Source: an uncultured Burkholderiales bacterium
GTDB taxonomy: Bacteria > Pseudomonadota > Gammaproteobacteria > Burkholderiales > Eutrophovitaceae
Assembly: GCA_951812315.1 (NCBI GenBank)
Contig: CATOSA010000067.1
Span: 1 to 54,206 of the forward strand
Length of the DNA stretch: 54,206 bases
Direction of reading: 5' to 3'
Position 1 is the stretch's first letter. Each line of letters opens with the position of its first letter. A model generated the notes under the pieces. It saw only the letters and a program-made list of their open reading frames with translations, was not told the DNA's origin and ran no database searches. Positions 8,124-19,111 of the stretch are shown here, piece by piece. Position numbers and translations under genes: made by a program.

Positions 8124-11100
8124 TTATGCCGTCGCCATATCCTGCCCGCTTGCGCTTCTTTGCCAGACATAGTCATAAACCCGCGCCGCGATGTCCTCGG
8201 TCTCGTCCTCGGTGAACGGCGGACGAGGGAGCGAGTCATATAACCGATCGAGGATGAAGATCTTGACCTCTGCCTGCGTCGTCGCATTCTGCAGCCACCC
8301 AGGCATCGGCGCGAGGAGGTCTCGCAAAGACGACAACAGGCCTCGGCTAGCCTGTTTCAGGCGCTCACGGTTTTTCTTGCTGATCCTTTCCTTGAACAAC
8401 AGGTCGAACAGCGCCAACTCGTCGTCAGTCAGTCCCTCCTCGGCGGCGCGTCTCTGCTCCGCGTCGAGGCTAGCTGCAAGGGCAAGAAGCTGCGCAAACG
8501 TGGCTTCCACCGTCGCCCGGTCTTTTTCACGGTTGTAGTCGGCAATGATCTCCTGATACTTCTTGTAGTAATCCATCCGCATCGGATTGCGGGCGAGCAT
8601 CTGGGCCAGCTTCTTCTCAACGATATCCCGGATATCCTGCAACGCAGCGTGCTTGCGGCGCACCTTGCTCGCAAACTCGTTTCGGAGTTTCTCAAAGTCG
8701 ATCTGGCTAAGGTCCACCTTGAGCCCTTCGGCATGGTCGCCGCCGGGCGCGGCCGCCCGAATGGCCTCGTTGACGATGCGGTGCAGTTCCTTGAGCACCT
8801 CGGTCACGTCTGCCGTGTCGCGCCGGTCCTTCAACTTCTTGTAGATGGCCTCGATGTTGTCGTGACGCTCCGCATACGCCAGAACGCTCGGCTCCATCAG
8901 CAACGTCTTGTAGCGAATAAAGACCTGCCGGGCCATGATCTCGAAGCGGCGTTTCGATTCGTCTGAGGTGTAGACCGCGTCGACCGCGTCGCGCAGTGCT
9001 TCGATACGGCCGAACCCGGTCGCGCCGCGCAGCCGGGTCACATCGAAGCCAAGCGCGAGCAGGTGTTGCTCCGCCGCCTCGATGGCCTGAAGCAGGCTCG
9101 CAACCAGTTCCTCGATCGGGGCCACGAGGCCTCCCGCCTCGCCACTGCCGTCCTCGTCGCCCAGGGCATACTGCGCCAGCGCCTCGCGCAGGCTCTTGAG
9201 CATTCCGTTGTAGTCCACAATGACGCCGCAGTCCTTGCCCGGGAACACGCGGTTTGCACGGGCGATGGCCTGCATCAGGTTGTGCGCCCTCATCGGTTTG
9301 TCGATGTAGAGCGTCGCCATGCACTCGACGTCGAAGCCGGTCAACCACATCGCGCAGACGATCGCGACGCGGAAGGGGTGCTGCGGGTCCTTGAAGGCGT
9401 CGTCGACCGGCACCCGTTTGCCGTCGGGAGTCTGGAACCCGGTCTTCATTACCATCCGGTGCGGGATGATGTCGAAGTCCCACTTCTGGAAGTCGCGGAC
9501 CTCGTTCTGCGCTTCGCTGATGATGATCTCGATGATCGTGCTCTCCATCCACTGCACCTGGCTGCGCTGGGCATCGAGTTCCGCCGTCAGGCGCTCCTAT
9601 GTCGGGGTCGGTTACTGCAGCAATCTCCGCCTCCTTGCCGGGAATGAGCGCTATAAGACTGGCGAGCTTGGCTTTCCAGCGCGGCTCGATGCGCTGGAGC
9701 ATCCGCGCGTAGGTGATCTTGTCGATGCACACCAGCATCGATTTGCCTGTCTGCCAGCGAGTGGAGCAGTGCTCTACGAAATCCTCGGCCAGTTTGTCCA
9801 GGCGATCGTCCGCCGTGATCACCTCGTAGTCCTTGCCGAGCAAATTCTCCAGCAGGGCTTGCTGATCCGGGTCGAGCTCGGCGTTTTCGATCGCCTCGGC
9901 GATTCGGTCATTCAGGTCAAAACGGGCGATGCCCAGTTTCTCGCCCCGGCTCTCGTAGACCAGCTTGACCGTGGACTGATCTTCTTCGGAACGCTTGAAG
10001 TCGTAGCGCGAGATGTAGCCGCCAAAGATCCGCTTCGTCAGCTCGTCGTGCTTGAAGAGAGGCGTGCCGGTGAAGCCGATGAACGAAGCGTTGGGCAGCG
10101 CGAGGCGCATGTTGCGCGCGAACCTGCCCGCCTGCGTCCGGTGCGCCTCGTCCGAAATGACGATGATATCGTCGCGCACGCTGTAGGGCGCGGTCACCGG
10201 CTGGTTGAACTTGTGGATCAGGCTGAAGACGAAGCGGTGATTGCCCTGCAGGATCTCCTGCAGATCTTTGCCCGAAGCGGCGCGCGGCGTCTTCTCATCT
10301 GACACCCCGCAACCGATGAAGGTACGCCAGATATGGTCGTCCAAATCCTCGCGGTCGGTCATCACCAGGAAAGTGAAGTTGCCGGGCACCACCCTGCGCA
10401 CCTTCTCCGCGAAGAACGCCATCGAGTAAGACTTGCCGCTGCCCTGCGTGTGCCAGAACACGCCCAACCGTCCGAGATCGGGGTTTGTGCGTAACACCAG
10501 CGGTAACTGATCTTCGTTCTTAGGTCGATCAACTACCGAAAAATGACTGGCAGGCATACCTTCGATTGGGTCTGCCGCTTTTCGAAGCTCCGGCATCGGA
10601 ACGCTGTATTTCAGCAAGCGCTTCTCTGGTGGAATCTGCCGCTTCAATTCCTCCTGCCGTACCACCGACGCCACGGCGCTGTTGACGCCGAGCACCTGGT
10701 GGTTTCGCGCCACGATCTTCCGTGTGCCGCCGGCCCGGCTGTCGTCGAACAGGAGGAAGTTCTCGACCAGATCCAGCAACCGCTCCTTCGCGAGCATCCC
10801 GTCGAGCAGCGCTTCGGCATCGAGGCGCGCCTTGTCCGTCTCGGCATTGCGCTTCCACTCGACGAAGTGCTCCCACTTGCTGGTGATCGAGCCGTAGCGG
10901 GCATGGTCGCCGTTGCTCACAACCAGGAAGGCGTTGTGATAAAAGGCGTGGGCGATGCTGTGCTCGGTGAGGTAGTCGGTCAGGTTGTCGTCGAAGCCCG
11001 CGCGGATGTTCCGATACACGGCCTTCAGCTCGATGAAGACCAGCGGCAGGCCGTTTACGAAGCACACCAAATCGGCGCGCCGGTTGTAGTGCGGCACGCG

Positions 11101-11547
11101 TACGCCTTGGATCTTGAGTTCGCGGACAGCCAGGAAGCGATTGTTTGACTTCCCGTCGGTCCCGGTCCCATTGTTGAAGTCGATCACGTGCGCGTGCCGG
11201 GTCTCGCCGCTCGCGTCCCGCCACTCCACCGGCACGCCGTCGCGAATAAAGCCGTAGCACTCCCGGTTGTGCTGGATAAGCGAGCGGGCGAAGTCGATGC
11301 GAGTGATCTTCTCGACCGCTTGTTCGCGGGCGGATTCCGGAAGATCCGGATTCAGGCGCTCCAGCGCCGCCCGCAAGTCACGAACCAGCACGACCTCGCG
11401 CTCGGAGGTTCGCCCCAGCGTTCCATGAGGCCCGAAGGTCTCCGCGTTGTAGGCGTAGACGCTGTCCCAGCCAAGGACCTTCTCCAGATGGTCGGCGAAG
11501 GTCTGCTGGACCAGCCGGTCTTCGCTGTTGATGTCGGTGAGGGCCAT
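8124..11547 (-). pseudogene. hsdR: Type I restriction endonuclease subunit HsdR, one-base frameshift
   Basis: The motor and nuclease subunit of a type I restriction-modification enzyme. The N-terminal PD-(D/E)xK nuclease is seen as RRADLVCFVNGLPLVFIELK. Then come the SF2 translocase motifs: Walker A in FWHTQGSGKSYSMAFF, DEAH in ISDEAHRTQ, motif III in FIGFTGTPLF, and motif VI in LMQAIARANRVFPGK. The reading frame breaks near 9597-9600: the upstream part runs to DPDIG, and the continuation ERLTAELDAQ is in the +1 frame. Removing one base in the ATAGGAG region gives a protein of about 1140 aa, a normal HsdR length. ATG at 11545-11547 opens MALTDINSEDRLVQQTFA. If real, the lesion removes motif VI and abolishes translocation. 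Confidence 0.93.
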
Positions 11548-11715
11548 GGCCTGTTTAGATCAGTCGATTGGCTCAGATTTGGCTCATTCGCCATACAAAA
11601 GCTAAAGAAAGGCCGCCTGAAAACAAACGGTTGCGCGGGCCGGCGAAGTCTCTTTGGCTCGTTCTGACAGTCGGAAATACCCTATTTCCCGGCCTTTGCG
11701 CCAAATGGGATTCCC

Positions 11716-13352
11716 TCATGATTCGTCCCTTAATCGGTAGCGGGCGCCGTTTCGCTGCCCGTCCATGGCGGCAATCCCGGATCGAACCATGTCCGCCAAT
11801 GCTCTTTTCAATTGGGAGCGATTGACCTCCGCGCCCACGCGGGCGCTGATCTCGCCAATCTTGGAGCGTGGATAACGGCGCAAGTCCTCGCGCACCAATT
11901 CCACAAGCCGATGCGGCTCGATGCGCTTCAGAGATGTCGCGAGCTTGAGCCCGGCATCCCTAAGCAAACGCGGATCAATGAAGTAGCGTGTCCCCTTCGT
12001 GCGCCCGGCGCTTTGCACCAAACCCAGCTCCGGAAGCCGTCCTAGCCACGGGGCTAGCGCATCCGCCCCTTTCGTTTCCAACGCGACTGCGAGTTCCCGA
12101 GCGGTCATGCCTTCGGTCTGAGCCAGCGCGCCCAGCGCAATCCGCTCGCGCTGCGTCAATTGGAAGCGATCATCCACCTCGGCCATAAGGCGCATCACCT
12201 CCGGTTTAACGATCCGCCGCTGGATCGTCACCTTCACCCAGTCCGCGCCTTCTTCCGGCACCGGCGCCGGCCGCCCTTGGGACAGCAACCGGTCGTAGAT
12301 CAAATCGAAGCCGCTGCCCTCGCGCTCCATCAGCCCCAGATCATGAAACACCCGCGCCAGACCCTCGTTGCGACGACGGCTGGCGTGCAACATGTTGCGC
12401 GGCGTGACGCCCAGCGGCAATCGGCCGGGGTTCACCACCTCCAGCCGGTCCGGATGCAGATTGAGATAGATGTCGCCCTGCTGTGTGTAGGGCCGGTGCA
12501 CCAGCGCATTGACCAGCAACTCACGCACTACCTTCTCGTCATACGCCGGCACACTGCGGCGAAACATGCCTTCCGCCACTTCATAACTCTCCCGGAAATC
12601 CGGCACCTCTCGCCAGACCGCATCCACCAGTTCGACGGGTGAAAGCGCGCAGTCGTCCCACGACCACTTGTTGATCTTCTGACCCTGCTCGTCGTACCTG
12701 ATCGCCTGCACCAGCGGCGCGGTGCCCAGCGCGCGCCGGTCGGCCGCACTACTCAGCAGCAGGACGCCGAGGCGGGTAAGCATGTCTTTCGACGCCAAGC
12801 CGTAGTGGATCAACAACTCATCGGCGCCTTTCTCTTTCACCGAATCCTTCACCCGGTCAGAGCTGCGTATGCCCTGTACAAAACGGGCGAGCTTGTCCGC
12901 GTCCGCCGCAGAGCACGGCACGCCACTATCCATCGCCTCCCACGGCCGCCCCGGTCGTTCGTTCGCCAGGCGCAACACGTCGTCGCCGAGTACTGGCACA
13001 CAGGTATCGCCGACCCGCAGAAAATAACGCCCGTCAGATGTCGAGGCCACACTCGGCGAACGATCCACCACCAGTTCGATGAACTGACCGCCATTGGCTG
13101 CACGCTGCAGGGTCGGTAACGCCTGCACGTTCACCGCTAATTCTCCAATGCGCTTGCGCAGCTTCTCGATCAGTTCGGGTGCGACCGTTTGCGCCGGCGG
13201 CGGTAGCCCCTCGCCATCCTCGATGCCGATCAGCAGCCGCCCGCGCCGTTCGCGAAGCACACGCAGGCGCTCGCGACCTCATCCCAGTCCGCAGTCCTCC
13301 CGATGATGGCGCGTAGCGACTTGCGGTCGGTGTGCTGGTCTTCGAGGGTCAT
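11716..13352 (-). pseudogene. AlbA_2 (Schlafen-like) plus GHKL ATP-binding regulator, one-base frameshift
   Basis: An ATP-binding protein of the kind frequently found inside type I RM loci. ATG at 13350-13352 (AGGG upstream) starts MTLEDQHTDRKSLRAIIGRT and runs to FANGAG. The AlbA_2 core continues in the adjacent frame as RLLIGIEDGEGLPPP. One G or C is missing in the GCGGGCGG run near 13238-13246, and restoring it gives 545 aa. The middle contains a HATPase_c_4 block with RELLVNALVHRPYTQQGDIY and EVVNPGRLPLG. The C-terminal 170 residues look like two winged helices (e.g. MTARELAVALETKG and KIGEISARVGAEVNRSQLKR). The role in RM loci is not established. The start codon overlaps the stop of a small hsdR-derived frame (ATGA), so translation may be coupled. 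Confidence 0.78.
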
Positions 13353-13435
13353 TGGAAAATCCCTCGCTTGATCAAATTCAAGGCGAATGTTTGCCGGATC
13401 AGGCGATCTTCGCTGTTGATGTCAGTAAGCGCCAC
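13349..13435 (-). pseudogene. 28-codon copy of the hsdR 5' end between rloC and the AlbA_2 gene
   Basis: GTG at 13433-13435 opens VALTDINSEDRLIRQTFA, 15 of 18 residues identical to the HsdR N-terminus MALTDINSEDRLVQQTFA encoded at 11547. The nucleotide match is about 44 of 54, with mostly synonymous differences, and then stops abruptly. The frame ends at TGA 13349-13351, overlapping the ATG of the AlbA_2 gene, and begins four bases after the rloC stop. The divergence points to a different hsdR allele rather than a recent local duplication. It is best read as the residue of an ancestral hsdS-hsdR junction into which the AlbA_2 gene was placed. Confidence 0.75.
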
Positions 13436-13439
13436 GCCC

Positions 13440-15749
13440 CTATCCGTTCTGATAGATCAACGTCAACGCCCGGCGGGCGAAGGTCAATAATTCTGCGTCG
13501 ACCACCTGGACTGTGTCGGCGCTCTGGTTCGTGTCGTGGTGGAACTGACCCGCATAGTCGTTGACTCCGAACAGTTCTTGCGTCAACGGGCGCAGATTGA
13601 TCAGTGGCCCGGTCGTCGTCGGATCGACGGAAAGCGCGACGATCTGGCCGAACAGAAGCTTGCGCGGGATCGTTCCCGGAAATCGGCGATGATAGTAGCC
13701 CTCCAGCAATGGCCGAATCGCCTTCGCAACGTCGCGTGAGCTCGGAGTTGGTTTGCCGTCGACAAAGTCAGCTACCAGTTTGTGATGCCTGTAATAATCT
13801 GACGAGCACATGTCATCGATGTCACAAGACGCGAACGCTGAATACCCGTGCTGAACGCGCTTCAACGCCAGTAACGTGAGTGGGATCGGTGCTGGCTTTA
13901 GATCGGCCAGCCGATCACGCAGATCGCGGACAAAGTAGGCGTCATGGGAAAGCACGATCAACTGCTTGCACTCCGTTGCCAATCTGGCAATCAGGCGCTT
14001 GCTTTCTTGTCGCCGGTTGCGGTCCAGGCTCGACACCGGATCGTCTAGCACGACGACAACCTCGTTCAGCTTCGGGTCAGCCCGCAGTCGAGCAACGAAA
14101 AATGCGAACGCAAGCGTCCGCTTGTCCGCTTCGCTCAGAGTGCTGGCAAAACTGTGGCCACTTGTGAGATCCGCACGCGAACCCAGCTTGACCGCCTTGT
14201 TCCTCAGCCGCAGGCCAAACTCAGTCCGTGGTTCCCCGGTGCTGCCGACGTAGCTGGGTTTCAGCTCCTCAATGGAAAACTCGGCTCCGAACGCGCTCAG
14301 CAGTTGATTGATTGCACCCTGGTATTGAGAGAGTGTGCTCTGCATGAGCGCGTCTATTTGCGCTCGGCCTTGCGTCTTCTCTTCCTCTAGCTTCTTGCGT
14401 TCCGTTTCCGCCTCTCCATAGGACGTAACCGCGGCAATGGCATCCGGCAGCTGGCGCCGCTGAACTGCGTCCAGTTTCCTTATTGAAGCCTCCAGGACGC
14501 GGACGCTCTCGGTGGCAAGTTTTGACTTGAATTGAGCGATCTTGGCTCCGATCACCTGAACTTTATCGTTGTAGGCCTGAATCGAGCTATTGATCCCGGT
14601 GACAGCGGCCGCCACATCGGCTGCCTGGCTCGCCGAACCGACCGGTGCCAGAGGCTGCTGGCGCTTGACGGTTGCAAGCCCCAGCAGCAAAGTGCGGACT
14701 TCCCCTAAAGCAGACTGGACCGACACGGTATCAAGAGCTGGGCAATCGACAGGAAGCTGATCCTTCCAGGCTTCGATTCGGGCGACGTTCGTCGCCAAAG
14801 CAGCATTGAGCGCATCGACCTTCGCGTCGCCGAGTGCAAGAGTAATCTTGCACTCCATCTCAGCAACCTCCGCTTTGAGCGTCTCGTATCCCGTGTTGAA
14901 ATATGACTGATACGCCTTGATAAGACTCAAGCCGCCAATGGCTTGACCACAGAAAGGACAGTCATTCCCTTTCAGAAACGCCTGGCCGCCGCTCACCCAT
15001 GACTCGATACTCGCTTGGCCATGCTTCGCAAGATGGGCTTGCACCTCTACTTCGGCGCCTTGCTCCACGTCCGCCAGTGTCTTGCCCAATACTTTGAACG
15101 CCGCCTGTTCATCGAACTGCAAAGGCGAAAGCGCGACGGGGCTCTGGCGCGCGGTCAACTGCTGCGCGCTCTTCGCCGCCTCGATCCGTTTTCGCAGGGC
15201 GTCGATCTGCTATTGTGCATCGTGTATCGGCTGAAGGGCCATGAAGTCCTTAACCGTGAAGGGCGATGCGAATCCGGTCAGTGTCTTTTCTGCAGTACTG
15301 CGCTTGGCGGTTTGCTCCTTGATGGCTTGAGACAACCGTTCGACCTGCTGCTTCAGGGTCACTGTCTGATCGCCAAGCGCAAACTCGAGCAAGGATTGCC
15401 GCTGATCGGGCCGTATCTCGAAACCGGAGTAGACGTTCTGCTCCACGAACTCCGAGTCGAAGACCGCAATAGCCGGCGCGCTGCCCGTCCAAGTGTTCGC
15501 CTTGAATTCGACGTGCGCGCCCGTGGGCAGCAGCAAGTCGACCTCTGGCAGATCACCAGAGTCGATGGTCTTCCGGGCGTTCATCCGCCCTGCGTCGCCT
15601 ACCTGACACGCGCGCAACACCGCGGCCAGCGTCGATTTGCCGCGCCCGTTTGAATAGATTGCGGTCACTCGCCCGAGGTCGACGGCGCCACCCGCACACG
15701 CATCGCGCATCAAGGCGATGTTTTGGATCTTGATGATCTTTCTGATCAT
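13440..15749 (-). pseudogene. RloC/PrrC-like AAA_13 ATPase with zinc-hook, in-frame TAG
   Basis: An SMC/Rad50-like ATPase of the AAA_13 family that contains anticodon nucleases PrrC and RloC. The full frame is 769 aa, close to RloC and twice PrrC. Walker A is the variant IYSNGRGKSTL (residues 31-41). Coiled-coil-rich sequence surrounds a zinc-hook CPFC near residues 264-267. Walker B is VVVLDDPVSSLD near 565-576, with the switch histidine in LIVLSHDAYF. The C-terminal part carries an R-x3-E pair (RPLLE, about 679-683) and FHH near 737. These could be the Arg/Glu/His triad of tRNA-cleaving PrrC/RloC, but that assignment is tentative. A TAG at 15210-15212 interrupts the same frame after IHDAQ; frame and domain order are intact on both sides. 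ATG 15749 follows the hsdS stop by four bases. PrrC and RloC genes are known residents of hsd loci. Confidence 0.72.
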
Positions 15750-15753
15750 GGCA

Positions 15754-16905
15754 TCAAACAGGGATATCCCCGCTCATCAGGCGTGGCAGCAGCAGGTCGC
15801 GTGCGGCGCGGAGTTTCTCGTTCATCTCATCGAGCTTCGTAATCTGTTCGTGCAACGGAACAGCGGATTCCAGGAAGTCGCGAACGATTCGCGGTTCAGG
15901 TACCAAAAGCGGCCGGCTGTATGCGAAGTTTCTGTTAAGCCCGGGCACGGCCACGTCGGTGCTGATGAAGTGCATGTGCCGGAGCGCATAGAATAGCCAC
16001 AGATTGCTCGTCTCGGCGTCAATGAAATACGCCGTGTCGATCGGCCAGTAGTCTTTGGGGCACCAAAAGACGCTGCCGACATTGCCCTTGCGACCAACGA
16101 CGATTCATGGGGCTACTGCGAGCGCCTTCTCATGCATGCCGACGATGCCGCTAGAGCCGTAAACCGGACAGGGTCCCCCTACTCGATCTTCGGCCTTCAA
16201 CGCCTTTCCGTAATTCAGCGTCACGCGGTCGCCGAGCGTTTGCGCCTTCCACCCCGCCGGCACGCCGTTGGTGATGCGGGTGTGCTCGTGGCCGGGGAAG
16301 CGGAGGCGGACGAACCACTCGCGGTAGAGCTGCCGCGCCGCATCCTCCAGCAGCGCCTTCCGCCGCCGGTTGTTCTCGATCAGGTCGTCGTAGGCGGAGA
16401 GGACGTCGGCGATGCCTTGCTGCACGGCCGGCGCCGGGTACTTCAATGGGAGCTCGGTGACGATGCCTGCGCTAAGGTTCAGCATGGTTGTGCCGACGGC
16501 ATGCTGCTCCAACCAGCGCGCGACCTCGTGTTGCTCCATGTAGTAGTAGAGAAACTCCGGCAGCAGACGCTTTCCTTCGAGCACAATCTGTAGGCACCCT
16601 GTTCCGCACAACCACCCGGCCTGTTCCTCCCGGATAAACGCGCGCTTTGTGATCTCACCTCGTCGCGGAAGAACGATAGTTCTTGGCCGAAGCTGATGCC
16701 GGCTAAGGCGTTGCGCCGTCTGCTCGGACACCCTCGCGACAGAATCGGCATCGACTCGCCCGTCGGCGATGTCCTTCGGCATGATGACCGGGATGCCCTC
16801 AGCCACATAGTCGGATTGATGAAGCTGTGATCCGAACGGGCCGGTTTGAATCAAACCGCCACCGCGTTCAACGACATCGCCAAGAGTTGCGGCGCTCCAA
16901 TTCAT
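15754..16905 (-). pseudogene. hsdS: Type I RM specificity subunit HsdS with in-frame TGA
   Basis: The DNA-recognition subunit, with two target recognition domains (TRDs) separated by helical spacers. TRD1 covers about residues 1-150, with LIQTGPFGSQLHQSDY near its start. The central spacer is IADVLSAYDDLIENNRRRKA followed by LYREWFVRLRFPG. TRD2 includes LNYGKALKAEDRVGG and PCPVYGSSGIVG. The TGA at 16105-16107 stops translation after ALAVAP (residue 266); the same frame resumes with IVVGRKGNVGSVFWCP and ends in the conserved spacer RDLLLPRLMSGDI. A Gly-to-TGA change (GGA to TGA) would explain it, since G or S is usual at this spot. The start overlaps the hsdM stop (ATGA). A truncated product would keep TRD1 and one spacer, a form known in other systems to work as a dimer. 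Confidence 0.9.
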
Positions 16906-18929
16906 GCGCCGAGTTCCTCGAAGTTCACCTGAATTGTCGCCGCCAGATCCACCGCCTCCTTGTTGAGGTCGGCCAGCTCCACATGGATGTCGCGCAGAGT
17001 CTGCTCGAAGTCAAAGTCCTCGTCCTCCTCTGGCGGAGCGACACCAACGTAGCGGCCGGGCGTGAGGCTCCATTCGGCCTCCTCGATCGCCTTGCGGTCC
17101 ACGAGCTTTACCAGCCCCGGCACGGCTTCGAGCTCGGCCTTCGGGAAGCGGTCCTGCAGCCACGCCACCTGCCGGTGAAAGTAGGCGGCGTGCTTTAACT
17201 GCTCCACGGCGGCCTTACGCTCTTCGTCGAGCTGTTTGACCAGCCGACCCGTTACGCGGCGGTCGTAGGCGGCGGAGATCGCATCGTCGGTCGCCAGTTC
17301 GGCGCCCAGGTCCGCCACACGCACGGCGAGCTTGTAGAGCAGGTCCACCTGCTTGATGAGGCCGCGGATCGCTTCCGTGATGGAGTCGAACGCCCTCCGC
17401 GCCTTGTGTTGGGCGTCGTGCTTGTCGAGCAGCGCCTTCGCGTACTTCTGGCCGAATGCGGTGACGCCCGCGAGCAGTTTCTTCGCGTCGGCCTCATAGA
17501 GCGCGGCGGCCTCGCGCAGTTCGGCGAGCGTAGTCTCGAAGGAAGCAAGCGCCCCCTCTACAGCGGCACTATCGGCGCAGACGCGGCCGAGGTAGTCCTT
17601 CACGAGCCCAAGGAATCGCTTCTGCTGCCCGCGATAGAGCCAAACGATGGCCGCGAGGTTGCGCATCTGCTCGGGCGAGAAGTCGTAGATCTTGCGCGTG
17701 ACCTTTCGGTAGACGTTGCGCGCGTCGAGCATCAGCACCTTGTCGCGGCGCTCGGGTGGCTTGGCCCGGTCGAAGTGCCACAGCTCACAAGGGACGGTGC
17801 GCGTGTAGAAGAAGTTGGAGCGGATGGAAATCATGACGTCCACATCGCCCGTCTCGACGATCTTCTGGCGCACTTCCTTCTCACCGTGCCCGGCGCTCGA
17901 AGCCTGCGAGGACATGACAAAGCCGGCCCTGCCCTTCGCGCCGAGGTAGCTCCAGAAGTAGGAGATCCAGAGGTAGTTGCCGTTGCCGACCTTCTTCTGC
18001 TTGTTCACGCCCGGCAGACCGAAGGGCAGGCGCGGATCGCCCTTGATGCGCTCGGCGTCCACCAGGTCCACGTTGAACGGCGGATTGGCCATCACGAAGT
18101 CGCACTTGCCGGCAAGGCTGTGCTCGTCCTGGTAGTAGGTGATAGCCTCGGCGATCTTCCCCTCCAGCCCATGCACGGCGAGGTTCATCTTGGCGATGCG
18201 GATCGTGTCGCGGTTCTTCTCCTGTCCGTAGAACACGACTTTCTTCGCGGTGTCGCCGCCCTCGTGCTCGATGAAGTGGCTCGACTGCACGAACATGCCG
18301 CCCGAGCCGCAGGCCGGGTCGAACACGGTGCCGTGGTCGGGCGCGATGACGTTGACGATGGTCTGCACGATCGAGGACGGCGTGAAGAACTCGCCGTTGT
18401 CGTGCGCCTTCTGGATCGAGAACTTGGCGAGGAAGTACTCGTAGATGCGTCCGAACACGTCACCGGTGGCCTGCTTGATCTGCGCGCTGTTGAACAGGCG
18501 CATCAGGTCTTCGAGCACCTTGGTCTCGAAGATGCCGTAGTCCTTTGGCAGGACGCCGAGGAGCGGCTCGAACTCGGCCTCGATCGCGGTCATCGCGTCG
18601 GTGACCAGCTTCGGAAGATCGGCGCCGCTGGTCGCAGCCTGCTGCATGATGAAGTCGTACTGCGCCTTTGCGGGCAGGTAGAGGGAACGGCGGGCGATGT
18701 AGTCGGCGGGCAAGACCTTGCGCTTGGGCATCTTTCCGCTCGCCTGGTCTGCTTCGATCTGCCGGTGGGCGGCGTCGAAGCGGTTAGCCGCGTGGCGCAG
18801 GAAGATGACCCCCAGCACCGGCATGAAGTAGTCGCTCGACGTGAGCTTGGAGTTGGCGCGAAGGTTATCCGCCGCCTCCCAGAGGTCGGTTTCGAGCTTC
18901 TCGATGTCCTTGAACGCGTCGCTATTCAT
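16902..18929 (-). CDS. hsdM: Type I RM N6-adenine methyltransferase HsdM
   Basis: The modification subunit, 675 aa and uninterrupted. The N-terminal helical domain starts MNSDAFKDIEKLETDLWEAA. The SAM-binding motif I is FDPACGSGGMFVQS, and the catalytic motif IV is NPPF in CDFVMANPPFN. Between these lies GEFFTPSSIVQTIV, a HsdM signature. The C-terminal 250 residues are rich in charged helices (e.g. LVKQLDEERKAAVEQLK), likely for contact with HsdS. It is the first gene of the core hsd operon and the only one of hsdM, hsdS, hsdR, rloC and the AlbA_2 gene without a lesion. If hsdS is truly truncated, the complex could act only with a shortened specificity subunit. Confidence 0.96.
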   Translation of the reverse strand: MNSDAFKDIEKLETDLWEAADNLRANSKLTSSDYFMPVLGVIFLRHAANRFDAAHRQIEADQASGKMPKRKVLPADYIARRSLYLPAKAQYDFIMQQAATSGADLPKLVTDAMTAIEAEFEPLLGVLPKDYGIFETKVLEDLMRLFNSAQIKQATGDVFGRIYEYFLAKFSIQKAHDNGEFFTPSSIVQTIVNVIAPDHGTVFDPACGSGGMFVQSSHFIEHEGGDTAKKVVFYGQEKNRDTIRIAKMNLAVHGLEGKIAEAITYYQDEHSLAGKCDFVMANPPFNVDLVDAERIKGDPRLPFGLPGVNKQKKVGNGNYLWISYFWSYLGAKGRAGFVMSSQASSAGHGEKEVRQKIVETGDVDVMISIRSNFFYTRTVPCELWHFDRAKPPERRDKVLMLDARNVYRKVTRKIYDFSPEQMRNLAAIVWLYRGQQKRFLGLVKDYLGRVCADSAAVEGALASFETTLAELREAAALYEADAKKLLAGVTAFGQKYAKALLDKHDAQHKARRAFDSITEAIRGLIKQVDLLYKLAVRVADLGAELATDDAISAAYDRRVTGRLVKQLDEERKAAVEQLKHAAYFHRQVAWLQDRFPKAELEAVPGLVKLVDRKAIEEAEWSLTPGRYVGVAPPEEDEDFDFEQTLRDIHVELADLNKEAVDLAATIQVNFEELGA

Positions 18930-19111
18930 GCCTTGCCGGGGTTCCCTTCTTCGTTAATGTCCGCGGCGAGACCATTGGGGCGTGGCCTGTTTTAATGCGC
19001 AATGGCCGGTCCATCAATCTGGTTTCGATATGCAGATACACAGGTCAGATCCAGACGCGCTTAAGTACCGGACGACCACTCTCACGATCTAATCTTTTTC
19101 GCTGGCCGTCA

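Noticed and set aside
9319..10302. A 327-codon plus-strand frame opposite hsdR
   Set aside because: Same reason: it mirrors the hsdR coding pattern, and hsdR has clear conserved motifs on the other strand.
17406..18995. A 529-codon open frame on the plus strand opposite hsdM
   Set aside because: It is an antisense shadow of the GC-rich hsdM gene, has no ribosome binding site or family resemblance, and its composition is that of reversed codons.
18975..19000. Shared TGGCCTGTTT(T)A upstream of hsdM and at the hsdR start (11548-11562)
   Set aside because: The match is about 12 bases and could arise by chance; there is not enough to call a regulatory element or recombination site.
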